From Orbilia blumenaviensis (taxonomy: Eukaryota > Ascomycota > Orbiliomycetes > Orbiliales > Orbiliaceae): a stretch of DNA of 64,000 nucleotides. The notes under the pieces were generated by a model. It made no database searches, was not told the DNA's origin, and saw only the letters and a program-made list of their open reading frames with translations. The DNA lies in NCBI GenBank assembly GCA_036872755.1, contig JAVHNS010000003.1:1922001-1986000 (forward strand), given 5' to 3'. A program made the translations under genes and the position numbers. Each line of letters starts with the position of its first letter. The stretch's first letter is position 1. Below, piece by piece: positions 35,789-48,400 of this stretch.

Positions 35789-38110
35789 TTAAGCACCGGC
35801 ATTGGCTTCATTTCGGAGCCCTTGCAACCAGCCCCGATCCTCAGCGTTATTCTCACCAGCAAGTTTTGATAACAGCTCCAGGAATGCCACAAGGTAGGCC
35901 TCCGTTCTGGCTTTGTTGGCGAATGATGAAGTTGAGGATGGGGTTGAAGGTTGTTGACCGTAGCTAATGTCGTTTCGAATGTCGTTAAGAAGTGATGCCG
36001 CAATTATTCTGATCTTGGCGATCTACATGGAAGATGTTAGTGTGGGTCTGGGGAAAATTTAGGGTGGGCTACATACAATACTCTGGCCGTTGGGCTCTAA
36101 ATGCTCGAACTTAATGCATCTCATGACGACGAGCATTGCACGGCAGATGTAATCTGTGTCGTGAGTAACATCGATTTCCTCATTAGCATTGACGAGTTTG
36201 ATTTTACCGGATCCAGGCGACAAGTCCGATAGAACGCGTGAGTAATCAGATAAGAAGATGGAGAACAAATATAGTTGGGTCACATAGAGATTTGCCTTTT
36301 GCACTTCGTAGGAAATCTCGTGACGATCTGGGTCAGGGATGTTGACGCCATCCGGAAGTTCCGCTCTTGCCTGATATAGAGTTTTTCTTCCCAGGAATGC
36401 CTGCATACTGACGTAGATGTCACCGTCCGTGGTTGCACTTGCTGGCCAGGGAACCATTTCTAACGGGAGCCCATCTGCATCCGTTCCGGCGTTGGCTTCT
36501 GCCATCCTCATATCCAGCTTGAGGTCAGGGGGGAGCCAATCAAGTGCTGTTTTCATATCCTTAAGAAATGTTTTTAAGACCCTTCGCTTCATTTCCGGGT
36601 CCGCCGACCTCCAGACACCAGTTTCGTCGTTGTGACATGTTGCTACGTATTTGGCGTAAATGAGATGTATTTTGGAGCAAGCGTTAAAGCCAACCAGGTG
36701 GCTTGTCTTCGTCTCCATACGGGCAGCAGCAAAGTTGAAAGTAGTTGGTGTTATGAACGCGTCGTCGATTTCCGCCGGAACTGTGTCGAGATATAACTGG
36801 TCCAGGTCCGAGGAGCTATACTTGAGGAATAATGGCAGGTTGATTTTTCCTTCCATGGAATACCGGGATATCTCTCCAACAACGGTGATCCAGAAAACAC
36901 GTTTCCTAAGCTCCATGGTAATCAGATTGTTTGCTGACATGAAGCCATGAGAGAAATCTGGGTTGTTGAACTGGCTGGATGGGGATGACCTTTCCAAAAT
37001 AGTCAACGCTAGAGATAATTCTGCAAAGTAAAAAGAGCCCCTGTTCGTATTATTGGAGTACCAGGCACTGAGAGATAGAAGATATAGAGACGATAGCAGA
37101 GTCACGTCTAGCCTTTCCAGATAGTCCACGGGCCGGGCGAGTAGTGCAAGTCTATGTGCACGCTCTGCCATCTGGATAGCAGTATTATAATACCGCCCTT
37201 GGCAGTATGACTGAAGTTTCCTTGGGAATGATATTATTGTGACAGTGCACATTGCAAATATCAATGATAAAAACATGGGATCAGATTTATCCCGCATTGC
37301 AATAAAATCCGAAGTAAAAGAAGGTTCGTGGACGATTGGATTGAGTGGGTAGATATAATAGAAGAAATCCTTGAGCAACAGCCTTAGGACGTCCCTTGGA
37401 AGAAGCAGGTCCGTTGTGATATCCATACGATATGCCGGTAACGCTGGGAAAGAACCAGAACTTGTAACCACTGGGGATAGAGCGCTGAAAAAGCCACTGG
37501 AGCTTGAGGTTCCGGGATCAGGAAACTGCCCCACCGACGGCGAAAAGAGAGTAGCATTGGATGGGGTTCTATGGGCTCGGTGTACGCCCTCAGACTGATC
37601 GGACCCCGGCGGTAGTGATACCAGCCTAGTAGTTGTTGTCGGAGTCGGGACCTGTATAGGCGCACTTGTAACATCGGAAATTTGCATGGGCGATGGTTCC
37701 AATCCATTTTGTTCAGGGTGCGCTCTCGGGAGATCCTTTGTTCGCCTTTGGGGATATCAGCTTATACAACGCAAGACAAAGTACTACGATCAAGATTTTT
37801 CTTATAACTACCTGACTGGAGGTCCTGGTTTCTTCCGGGCTCGAGTATACGCGCAGAGCAAGCCTTGAGCCTGGCAAGGCTTGCATGGGGGATTTCCTTC
37901 GTCACATCGAACTTTTCTCAACCGGCAAGCATCGCAAGCCTGGCGCAATCTTGTTCGCTTTTTTCTGACTTTATCTTGGGGCGAAGTGATACCGGCCTCG
38001 CGATCTCCAGCATCCGAGTGAGGGCTGTCGTGGTCTATGGTCTGCGAATTGGTCAAGCCTTGGTCCTCGCTGCCGTCCGGGAGCATCGCTGATGCTTCTG
38101 CATCCGCCAT
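35789..38110 (-). CDS. Zn(II)2Cys6 transcription factor next to GH3/LPMO genes
   Basis: Nuclear regulator of 733 residues in three exons: 38110-37812, 37745-36077, 36022-35789. The zinc cluster is near the N-terminus (Cys59, 62, 69, 76, 79, 86; CX2CX6CX6CX2CX6C) within RQACDACRLRKVRCDEG, followed by a basic linker, TRARKKPGPP. The middle homology region runs from about residue 190 (DVLRLLLKDFFYYIYPLNPIVHEPSF, quoted in parts: FFYYIYPLNP and HEPSF) to about 620. Exon 3 encodes a helical tail of 77 residues. The first intron ends in AAG rather than YAG; the second is 54 bp with a GTATGT donor. It is tail-to-tail with the GH3 beta-glucosidase, so a role in carbohydrate-use control is attractive but unproven. 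I cannot match it confidently to XlnR, ClrA/B, AraR or another named regulator. Confidence 0.92.
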
Positions 38111-40047
38111 TCTAGCTGTTTCATTCTTGTCCGCCGGACGGACGAAGTTAACGACGTGAGAGTTCTAGAAGTCAGCCTCCCTCCCCTTTCGAAGCCAGTT
38201 GTTGTCGCAATGAAGAAACTTGTCATGATTCACTTTAAGCGGACATGAAGGAAGTGGGAAGGAGGCATAGTTCACGAACGGGTAATTAAGCTCCTCAGGT
38301 GGTCAATAAATTTTCGAGGTTTTTTAAAATTGGGGGGTGGTGTGTGGTCTCGTTTCGCTCGGGCCGCTTACTTTTGGGTCGTTGAAAACACGCTGTTGGG
38401 CCGGTTACATATTACGTATGGGTCGACCCCGATATCATTCGTGATGGGTCCTGCACTCCAGAATAGCCTACAGCTACCCTGAACCGTTCTGGGCACTTGC
38501 ATGGCGTTCTTTCTTACACCATTCGTCAAAGAACATTCGAAGGCACGGATCTGACAGGGTGCTGTCACGCGGAACTAAGCCACAGCTTCCCCGAAGTGAC
38601 ATCCGTCTTGTCGGTCAATTCGGTCAGAAATTCGGTCAGACTAATAACTTTTTGGGGCAGAGGATCCTGCAGTTGAAAGTCACGGAGCCCTTTTGTGGGG
38701 ATGCGACAGACTAGTGTTTGCAAGGTTTGGTTACATGACTTGTGCAAAGGCACTCCGAAACTCTGGCCCTGGGATTTCATGTTTTTCTATCAGCGATATT
38801 GGCATCGAGAAAATGAATCGGCCGTTATCATCATCTGCGCCAGTCACATTTTGCGGATTATTGCGACAGAAAAAAACATCATGCATAAATACGCATGTAT
38901 CCACTCTTTGGATATGAGGGTTTTTGGCTATAAACCTGGTTAGGATTCTCTTGTGCATCTGGATACGACCGTTCGGTTGTGAGCAGCCGGTCAATTATAG
39001 GCAAACGGCTAGTCATTCTCGTCGCCTGTCAACTGTGCAACTCTGCGGGGAACACCAGCCCGCCAATTTTGTGGCAGAACTCGATGTTTAAAATACCACA
39101 ATTTATCCTAGCGTATATGTGTTGACTAACTCGAAGTTAGGAATAGTCAAGACTGCATAGGGAAAAGAGTGAGCTTCAGGTCAATCTAATCATATGAAAA
39201 TCAGTCGTAAATTGGCCCCCATTATAAGAAAATTAATGCTGTAGTAACGTGGCAATGCATACTAGAGTGGTAGACGTATTGATTTGGAATTACACGAAAA
39301 ACTCTTCATATATCTGAGATCGAAATGCTATTCAAGAAACTGCGCTCTTCTAGCGCAGTAATTATAACCCACTAGTACTACTATCTCCACCGTCCCAGGT
39401 AGAGCGTGTCTAGTCATTTCTCAAGATAAAGCTAGGGACAATAGCCCCACGGACCAACAACGCCAGGACGCTCTCAGAACACCTAGCTGTTTTACTCGTT
39501 TCATCCTAGCAGATAATGTGGAATTTCGCTTGAACAAATTAAAGGTAAACTTCGTCTGCCCTTATTTCGAGGATCAATTCATATCGATCCATCGACTCGA
39601 ACGAGAAGTATATCTATTCTTCGAAATCTCTCCATGATCTCTTTTGAAATGGGAGATCAGGAGGTCTAGTTCTGGGGATATCCTATTCCTAGATGTTAAT
39701 CTCGACCTTACAGAATTGATTATCACAGAGCGCATCCTCGGGGAATCTGATTTCTTGAATATCCTCTCCGCTGTAAATAGGGCGAGTTCGATTGGTTTCG
39801 GTTTCGGGACACCGATCGGTCGAAATGTGAGTTTTACCTGTAAACATCCCTTTAGTACAAGTATGCTGAATACTCACGCATAATAATTTAAGTGCAGTAA
39901 GAAGTCAACCTCAGAGCCTTTTTAGAGAATATGGAATCTAAAGAACCCAGGATCTGCACGCCAGCCAACGACACATGTCTTTGATATATCGAGTAACAGG
40001 GTTAGTAGCCTGAGGCATTATCACTACATTCACAGCGGTGCTGCGAA
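38111..40047. other. Interval upstream of regulator and helicase relic
   Basis: No intact gene. The left part is the promoter of the minus-strand Zn2Cys6 gene. A plus-strand frame at 39644-39883 with protein-like composition (LDLTELIITERILGES) may be an upstream piece of the decayed helicase that follows, but no defining motif is present. Confidence 0.5.
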
Positions 40048-42348
40048 ATGGGAGCATGTTGCCCAGATGAGACGGCTCAAACATTATTTGACGGGGATAT
40101 CTTAGTTCACTTTTTAAACGACCAAGAGATGGAAATCCGCATAGACAGTACGCTGCAACGAGAAGATAGGCTACGCTTCCGTGACGGGCAGGAGTTCAAT
40201 CTTTTCGCTAGAAGCGGTCCAATCAAAGATAGGCTCCACTTGATTGCTCTCCCTCAGCATGTAGAAGAATTCAATTACAGGAACAACCCGTCGAGGTGAT
40301 GGGGGAGAATGTTAGAGAGTTTCTTCGTACCTTTTCTGGTACTAGCAGTTGGCGCTCAACTCGTTCGTGTAACTCGCTTTGGTACGTTCTCACCACCTGG
40401 ATAGACAAGCATATATCTATATACATACAATATTAACATGAGAATGGGTAGGATTGAGCCAATTGAGAACGCGAGGTCCAGGGACTTGATACTAGACGGT
40501 ATAAGAAATACGATTGAAGCGTCTAAAGATGAAAAATCCAAAGTCAACCTACGCAGCATTATGCTAGAATTCAACCCGCCAGTAAGCCAGAAGTCCTGTT
40601 CGAGAGCAGTCCTTGAGCAACTTGAAAAAATTCCGTTAGAAGGCTAACAGCGCAAGGCTGCTCTTATGGCCCCCTCGCCTGTCGATGATAATGAGCCAGT
40701 ACTACTTACGACCGTTATAGGTGGTCCAACTACCGGTAAAACCTTTCTGTCGTCTGTTGTTTGCAGAGTGGCCTTGGCCTCGAAACTCAGCACGAAGGTA
40801 CTGGTTTGTGCACCGACAAATATTGCGCTTGAAGCCCTGCTCGAGGCTGAAAAAAAGGTCATAGAAATTAAACCGCGACAGAGAGATGTTATTTATCTTC
40901 AAAATCGATCCCGGTTCACGAGGATGGGTCACAGCCCAGCGAACGAGACAGTGGCAGCTTTGATAACTGAGATAGAACTCAAAAAAAGACGCAAGGGGTG
41001 GATGGATACGAATGCGGATGACCAACTGACCCTTTGCCACGCTGAATATACCCAAAAATGCATGGAGAATTCTTTGAGAGAGGTTGAAGATCAGATTGAC
41101 GTTCAGATTTGGGACGGCGTGCTGTTGAGTTTTGCAACTCTGGAAGCTACACTCCAAATTCCCCGGGCGTTTGGCGCTACGATGCTGATAATTGACGAGG
41201 CGGGGCAAATTACAGAGTCGCAAGTTATGATACCCATCACCAGATTCAACAGGACACTTAAGAGGATTTTGTTGGTTGACGATATCCGGCAGTTTATCCC
41301 CTTTAGCCTAGCTGACCATTCAGTTATGCAATTCAGCTTCCTGGAAAAATTACAACACCGTCAGTGGAACCAGTCTTGCCAACTTCGACAACAGAGAGGG
41401 ATGCACCCGTCTATCAGTGAAAATATCCAAAAGCTATGGTATTCTGGCGATTCTGAACCCGGTCATAGTTTAAACGCCAATGATATAGAGTCTAGCACGC
41501 AAAACGCGACGGGTGGATGTGGTTATCTTCTGTGCAACCATCCGACCATTTATAACAGGGGGAAAGACTATTTTCACCAACAAACAATAAAGAAAATATT
41601 TCGTACGAATTCCCTGGTATTCTAGATCAACGTTACACCCCCAGTACCAATCGATGCTAGGAGTCGTATAAATCGTCCCGGCCTAGAAAGCCAAGCCAAA
41701 TTTAGGTCAAAGAGTAACCATGAAGAAGCGCTCGCAGTTCGAAGAGTGTATTGTGTTTTGAACAAAATGGGAGCGCCGCCAGGAACGGTCGCAGTCCTTA
41801 CGCCCTACTCTGGTCAGCGATCACATCTGACTACTATGCTCCAAAAGGAAATCGACGAAAGTCTAATAGTGGCAACTTTTGAGGAATACCAGCTACGCCG
41901 CGATATTGTTCTTGACAGCCTTGTGAGATCAAATAATACATATGAGGTTTGTATTTATAAAACCCTTCGTTGGTTTTATGGTTTACAAGCCAAGGGTTGA
42001 TTTCGAAAGCTTATTCATTTTATTGTAAATATTCTTTCTAGTTTGGGTTCTTCAATACACGCAACAAACTAAGCTCTGGTTTCGAAATTTCCTTCATGCA
42101 AACTTGTCCAAATCGTTTTCGGCGATTATCACTTCATAGAATCTACGATAAAACGCAAGGAACAAGGCAACAAGACACGCGCGGTGCGGAACCTGATCTG
42201 TGGCCCATATAAGTGGGAGGTCCACAAAGACAATTCGGAAAGTCTCTACATGAAATGTGTCGAAGAGCGTCGACGACCCGGGCCAGGTACCTCTGTGCCG
42301 CCTAGGAGCGATTCTACTGGCGGGACCCAACCTACGTGGAATGGGTAA
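40048..42348 (+). pseudogene. Decayed SF1 (Upf1/NFX1-like) RNA/DNA helicase relic
   Basis: The helicase motifs occur in order but the frame is broken. Frame 1 from 40438 runs through a TAA at 40645 directly into a P-loop region (GGPTTGKT near 40729), then a DEAG Walker B (LIIDEAGQ near 41193), a GDxxQ-like motif changed to VDDIRQF, a QYRMHP-like motif as QQRGMHPSI, and a TAG at 41623. Around 41600-41626 family-like sequence switches frame (EFPGIL in another frame, then INVTPPVP in frame 1). VLTPYSGQ near 41797 matches motif V, but the following QG/ED helicase signature reads TFEEYQLRRD. After 42040, GFFNTRN and FGDYHFIEST lie in different frames up to the stop at 42346. Upstream, 40048-40299 is in the same frame and ends in TGA. 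Some breaks could be unrecognised introns, but altered core motifs argue for decay. Active SF1 helicases unwind nucleic acid with ATP; this copy is unlikely to. Confidence 0.72.
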
Positions 42349-43107
42349 CGTTCTCATCTTCTCACAGAAAAAGGATCTTACGTCACAGAGTTCTGAACAG
42401 TCTCATCTCGAGGGGCGCCAGTAATACTAGGTTTATGATACCTAGCTTCTCGCTGAGCACTTAACTGTTAACAGTGGGCAGCCGTATTGGTGCCGCGCAT
42501 CCTGGGGGTCACGAGTTTTAAGTTTTTTCAAGGGTACATATGGTTTCGTAAGCCAGCCTCCACGAAAGTTATATGGTAATCGAAATGCCTGCTTAGATAG
42601 CCATCTAAGTATAATGCCTGATCGATGTATGAGCCTATAAATTATCAGCAATGAAATACTGTCTCGTAAAGTTGTGTTTCATGAAATTATATTGGCAACG
42701 AGACAGATATTAGCAGGGTGTTGCATTTTCAGACTGGACCTTGTTGCCCAGCCTCCCCATGGGTGATGGCATGGAAAGCAAATGCTGTGCAACCTTCTGG
42801 CTGCCCAGATCATCCCAAGGATTCAACGTCTTCTCTCTAGATATCTCGAAAATGGAGCTTGAGGCGGCTCTGCCTTCAAGCTTTAGTCCATGGTTTCATT
42901 ATCAGCCCTCGGCAAGATATGCCTCCAACAAAATCGCGAATCCTAGCTTGCATAACGCGAGATCTGGAAATTAGGGTGGCTATGCTGGGCAGCCGGATAT
43001 CGGAGGTATTGCGATTGACGCGACGAGTATCGAGCCTTCACTTGATTTGGGACCAGTTGCCCCCCTCGATGGCTCTTATGATGTCGACAGCACCATTATA
43101 TCCAGTG

Positions 43108-43129
43108 TTTTTTTTTTTTTTTTTTTTTT
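43108..43129. repeat. 22-base poly(T) tract
   Basis: An uninterrupted run of 22 T residues in a gene-free stretch; equivalent to poly(A) on the minus strand. A second tract of 16 A residues lies 550 bp to the right at 43676-43691. Confidence 0.9.
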
Positions 43130-43675
43130 AACCATAATTTCTCGATTACATGATAATAAGATGTCATTAGCGATAGGAAGCCGAACTCTTCACATCATTA
43201 GCAGCCAAAGTTGCATATCGATAAGCAAAATGTTAACAGCCAGCAGTATTGTTGACCTCGATTTCCGGGTTTCCTCGATCGGTACTGAGAACCTCCTTCC
43301 AATCTGGCATAGCTGCAGCCTGCAGCGGGGATCCATGGAGAGCTGTTTTGCCTTGCTTAGCGGCGAACTAGAAAAGGCTTATTCAGCTGTCCGCAATTGC
43401 CTTTGATTATTATATTTTTGAATTCGTCCAAATTACTGTGGGTATGGGGGGTGTCAGCTGAAAACTCAACCTTGCCCAACTGTCGTCATCAACTTCGCGA
43501 TTCTATCTTCGCAATTGTATTCGCGTCGCCGAATACGTACCGATACTCCTAATTGAGGATTAAGGGTAAGTGGATCCAAAGCTTTGATCATTCGGCCCGT
43601 CACGTTGATGTCCTGACTGCGGTGCGGGACAGCGGCAGCCATCCACGTGCCGTGTTCACATTCAATCCGACCCTG

Positions 43676-43691
43676 AAAAAAAAAAAAAAAA
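43676..43691. repeat. 16-base poly(A) tract
   Basis: Sixteen consecutive A residues about 370 bp before the ZIP transporter start; simple homopolymer, possibly a promoter-associated dA:dT tract. Confidence 0.85.
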
Positions 43692-44064
43692 CAATCAAAA
43701 ACTTGCCCTTCTTATCTCGGCGGATTATCTGAAAAAAGCGACACTTTTTACATTCAAACCAAAATTTGCATTTACGTTCTTTTCTTTCGCCGATGTATTT
43801 TCTTTGGTATAGGCTTGAAACTAACGTGGATGCAGGGCCTCTCAACCAGCATTCCTATCGGTTCGCTTATAGATTCTCAGGAATGCGACCTCTATCCCTC
43901 TTAAATTTCGACCTGTTGATGTCCTATCTTCCGAAAACGCAATATATGCTTGTCAAATTTGCTGCAAAAACCTGCCGGATTTGAATTGTCCCTTTCTCAA
44001 AAAATCCACAAGCCTTGAGAGTAGATATACAGGTTGAACCTGAGGAAAACCTCGCCTATAGGAA

Positions 44065-45492
44065 ATGGCAGCACCAACACCGTCCTCGGAGCTGCGTACC
44101 ATAACGCAGACGATAGTCTGCGACGAAAATACGAACTCAGAAGACCTACAGGGATTAAGGATATCAGCTATATTTGTCATTCTAGTAGGGTCTCTAGGAG
44201 GTAAGAGTACAAGTTAGGGAGGTTCTTTATTTTATACAATACTAATTTATTTTATATATCTTGGGTTGTAGGCGCAATATTCCCTGTACTGATACACCGA
44301 TTCTCGCATATGCGCGGCCAAAAGCATATGCTTTTCGCCGTAAAGTATTTCGGATCGGGTGTTATTGTGGCCACGGCTTTCATTCATGTATGTTTCGTAT
44401 TGCTAGTTAGCTTTGTAGTTGGACAAACTAACAAACTGAACACTTAGTTACTTGCGCCGGCGAACGAGGCTTTAACAAATCCCTGTCTAAATGATGTCGT
44501 AACTGGTTACCCGTGGGCACAAGCAATTGCGCTTATGGCGATATCGCTTCTCTTTTTTGTTGAGCTCCTTGCAACTTCCTTTGCGACCCTCGCCATATCA
44601 GGGGATGGGCATGGTCATGGTAGTTCTCATGATTCTTTATCCCTCTCGCCAGTAAAGAAACGACGGGTATCCCTCCCAGGAGAAGATCACCTAGGTCATG
44701 CGCGAAAACATCATAGTATAGAGGCAGGGAGATCGGACGAGCCAAATACCTTGGAATTGGGAATTGAAAGCCAAGATGTTGTCTCTGAAGCGATCTCCAG
44801 TGGTGTACAACCTACACCTGGGACCAGGCTCCATGACGAAGAAAGGGCTCTAGAGGCCCGTGAAGACTACGCATCCCAACTAATATCTGTCTTCATCTTC
44901 GAATTCGGTGTTGTCTTTCACTCAGTTATCATAGGTCTGACTTTAGCTGTTACTGGCGAAAAGTTCACCACCCTCTATGTGGTTCTCGTTTTCCACCAAA
45001 CGTTCGAGGGACTGGCTCTTGGTACAAGGCTTGCTGTCATTCCGTGGTCCAAAGGCCGCCAAGCGACACCATACTTCATGGCAGCCCTTTATGGTCTTTC
45101 GACACCCCTAGCTATAGGGATTGGCCTTGCGGCGAGGAAATCGTATACCTCGAACAGCACTACAGCTATTCTAGTGCAGGGGATTTTCGATGCCATCAGC
45201 GCAGGTATCCTACTGTATACCGGGCTAATAGAGCTCATGGCGCATGAGTTCTTGTTTAGCGAGACGTTCCGGCCCGTCCGGAGAGGGAATCGACGCCGGC
45301 TGTTTGCGGCGTATGGATTCATGATGCTTGGTGCCGGTAAGTCAAGATATATCCTCGCTTATCTACCAGGTGCCTACGGATTTCCCGGAATTGAGATGCA
45401 TCGATGGCGAATAAACATCGAAGAGCGATTTACTAACTTGTAACTCTTCCGATGGCATAGGGTTGATGGCACTGCTTGGTAAGTGGGCCTGA
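44065..45492 (+). CDS. ZIP-family zinc/iron transporter
   Basis: Membrane importer of Zn2+ (Zrt/Irt-like), 390 residues, four exons: 44065-44200, 44272-44387, 44448-45336, 45461-45492. Eight transmembrane helices are expected; visible ones include ISAIFVILVGSLGGAIFPV (TM1), YFGSGVIVATAFIH (TM2), WAQAIALMAISLLFFVELL (TM3), a long cytosolic loop from about residue 136 starting with the histidine-rich GDGHGHGSSH, then the metal-site helices FHSVIIGLTLAV (TM4) and FHQTFEGLALGT (TM5). The last exon has only 32 bases and encodes the canonical C-terminus GLMALLGKWA; without it the protein would end abnormally, which supports the 124-bp final intron. The family takes zinc up across the plasma membrane and is usually induced by zinc shortage through a Zap1/ZafA factor; no such site was identified here. 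Family call very secure, high- versus low-affinity type unknown. Confidence 0.95.
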
Positions 45493-48400
45493 ATGCATAG
45501 CGGCTGTATTCCTGTTCCGTTTCCGTACATAGATAGTGTCCATCCGTTCACTCGTGTTTATAAGCGTTTAGTCCTTGCTTTTAGTTCATATCATTTTGTG
45601 CGATGATAGGTTTTCATTTCAAACCTATGTATAGACTTCGAACCCCATATCTTCCCCTTCATAGCTAGTTTCTAATGATAATGAAACGAAATGAAAGTTA
45701 CAGGCCATGAGATGGATGCCAAGATGGCAAACTTTTAGAACCAAATCTAATATTTAATTCCGACCAGTAGGAAGATTTTCGCTCTATCGATCGCGATTTT
45801 GCGTGTGACGGGTGAGGCAGTGAGACCAGTGAGGCCCAGGTTTCTGTTAATTTCTTCGGCTTATTCTACCGTGAATATGGTGTTACCCATATCAGACTGG
45901 TTTCGGAGATCCGAAGCGGGTGTGTGCATGCCCGCCCGGCTGCCACCACCTTGATTCTCCGTTTGCCCTATAGTGGTGGGAAAAGCGGTTCCGAATCACA
46001 TCATGTCAAGAGAGGGGAGACTCTACATTTATTGTAGGGGCTTAGGAGAGAGGCTTGGTCCAAGCTCCACTGTTTCATCCAGGTCGAAAAAACAGAGCTA
46101 GTATGCATGAATAAAGGGCAAGTAAATGCAAGTCAGTCTTGGTAAAATATATTTCATTGTCTTTTGAACATGCTTCTAGTTTAAGATTTAAAAAGAATTG
46201 CCTAGGGATTTTAAGGGACGGATAAGTTCGTTGCGCATCAACAGCGTGGGGGCCAGCTTTTCTTCGGCAGCCAGACTAAGTTATTTACTGGGGGTACACA
46301 TAGATCACCTGGCCGATATCAATATTGATCAAGGGTTTCGCATGTTAATGCATCGTTTAAATTTATGTAGCAGCAACGAGTACCTAGGTATAACGTATTC
46401 AGCCGGAATATTTTGAGGTGACAAAATCCGGGGTACTTTGAAGGCTGTTTGATGCAGCAATTATAATACTCTTTTATCACAGGAAACGTTTTGGCGGCAT
46501 GGTCCTAACCATTGAGTAAGCCATAGAAAAATAAAATATTCCTGTTAAGAATTGCTGTCATGAATGCTATTTGTGATCACTGATATACCAAATGAGCGAT
46601 TTTTTTTGTAACTTTACAAACGCTGGAAGTGTGAGAACCAAGCTGAAAGTCTGAAGAAACTCTTGGAGATTTCCCTGCCATTTGCAAGGTGGAAAATAGT
46701 TCATCCGAGGAAAAAGAACTCGGTTGGGTGATTCGTATCTCTGAGTGCAGTAGAAGAGGCGTTTGGATGGGTGCTTACCAATTGCCTCCCCATGGATATT
46801 GTATTTTCCCAGCGGGCGACAGTGAAAACCACCTAGAAGCTGTGGGGCACCCGTCGATACCAATATTGAGTTTACTTGGAACGCTTCGCTTTGTTAGGTT
46901 GTGTCCAGTAGAATCCCCTCTAGGTTGTGTGATTTAAAGTTATGTTAGAGATTAGCTAACAAGTATCAGTTCGTTGAATCTCTATTCTATAATTTGTAAT
47001 CGATTGAAAACAAATTCGAAATAATCATGTCGATTTTGACAGAGCTCCAGAGTACCTGCGATCCAAAGGCGTTATAGTCGGTTGCTCGAATAACGCCCGG
47101 CTATTTAGATTAATCATTTATGATGTGAGAGCTCACATAATCATGTGACAATATAATCGGTTCATTATAGTTATCTATAGTATATTGTGCTGCTAGCACT
47201 AGCGATATGATACATAATAGTCCTACGATATTGTCTGGCCCGGCCCGAATATAACATCGATATCAGAAATTCGCATAGGTACCTAAGCTAGTATGTATTT
47301 GCATATTGCATTGTAAAATGGCAGCAAAATGGTAGCAAAATGTACATGTATGTGTACCCATAAGTATCTTCATTGGCTTATTCGACAAGATGAGTCGCCT
47401 TGACCCGTCGAATCTGGATGCTTCGAATATTGAATTGCGGAGAGCGGATATTGAAAATCGGATGTACTGCGACCCAATTGCAAAACGTTACCAAGGATCA
47501 TGGAATGTGGACCCGCCTGTGTTGCAAGGGCAGTTTGAGGTCTAAGCTGTTTACGAGCGACGGCCCTCAATTTTCCGTCCGCAGGGCCCCGTCAAAAAAC
47601 CCCAAATGCTTTTCGCATGCTCCGTCTCATGCGAGCCATGCGTTCCAGGGTTGGTCTGGCCCTAACTAACGAAAATCTAAGCCAGCTGGATCGGTAGCTA
47701 AGAAGGTTTGGCCTGCAAGCGTGACCCGGAAATATGCGTCCACCAGCGAAACCCCCAAAGCTAAGACTGGCATGAACCTTGGAGGCAAAGAAAAACCAAG
47801 AAAAGTGAACACCCACAGATTCAACAGCGCCGCCGCTCAATAGATAGGAATAATTTAACAAAACGATGGTTTAGATTTCACCGAAAGGCTCATGGCTTAT
47901 GTTGGCGCGTTTCTAAAGTTTTATTCCTTCCCCCAATCCGAGTGCTGAGAATTGCCTAGAAGACCATAGCCATGGATGGGGTTGCAATACTATTATTCAT
48001 GCTTCATCTGATGAACTTCAACTGCCCTCCTCCAATATGAGTACCCGCTATTCTTGCGGCCGATGCTTAGATGGTCCCCAAGTAGATTTTTTGGGACCGC
48101 TAAACAAATAGATCCACCTGCCGCGTACTGGTGACTGTGCCTGAACGTGCTTGTAGCAGATATACTCGGATATCGCTTTAGAATATCTGCGTACGAGGTT
48201 ATGTGCGTGTGCGTGTGTGCGCGCAATATCAAATCAACCTAGCCTGGAAGATTAATCGATAGATACCTAGCTAGCAAGGGCCTACAGACACAGCCCTGGT
48301 GAAATATTGCGGATGGATCGTTCGTTCCGGACCTTTTCAAGGTCTATTCTATCCAGACGGCGGAACTATTTTCAAGGAATTGCATAACCATCAGAAATAA

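Larger units (their letters stand above)
42349..44064. other. Intergenic between helicase relic and ZIP gene
   Basis: No intact gene. A plus-strand frame from 42741 to 43406 is open apart from one TAG at 42972 and has protein-like composition in places (GGIAIDATSIEPSLDLGPVAP), but it runs through a 22-base T tract; it may be another relic or chance. A 16-base A tract lies at 43676-43691. The last 300 bp should be the ZIP promoter. Confidence 0.5.

Noticed and set aside
40582..40650. Reading the TAA at 40645 as part of a 69-bp intron (GTAAGC to AACAG)
   Set aside because: It would keep phase and cannot be excluded, but the removed peptide resembles helicase sequence, the branch-like CTAAC is too close to the acceptor, and other frame breaks remain.
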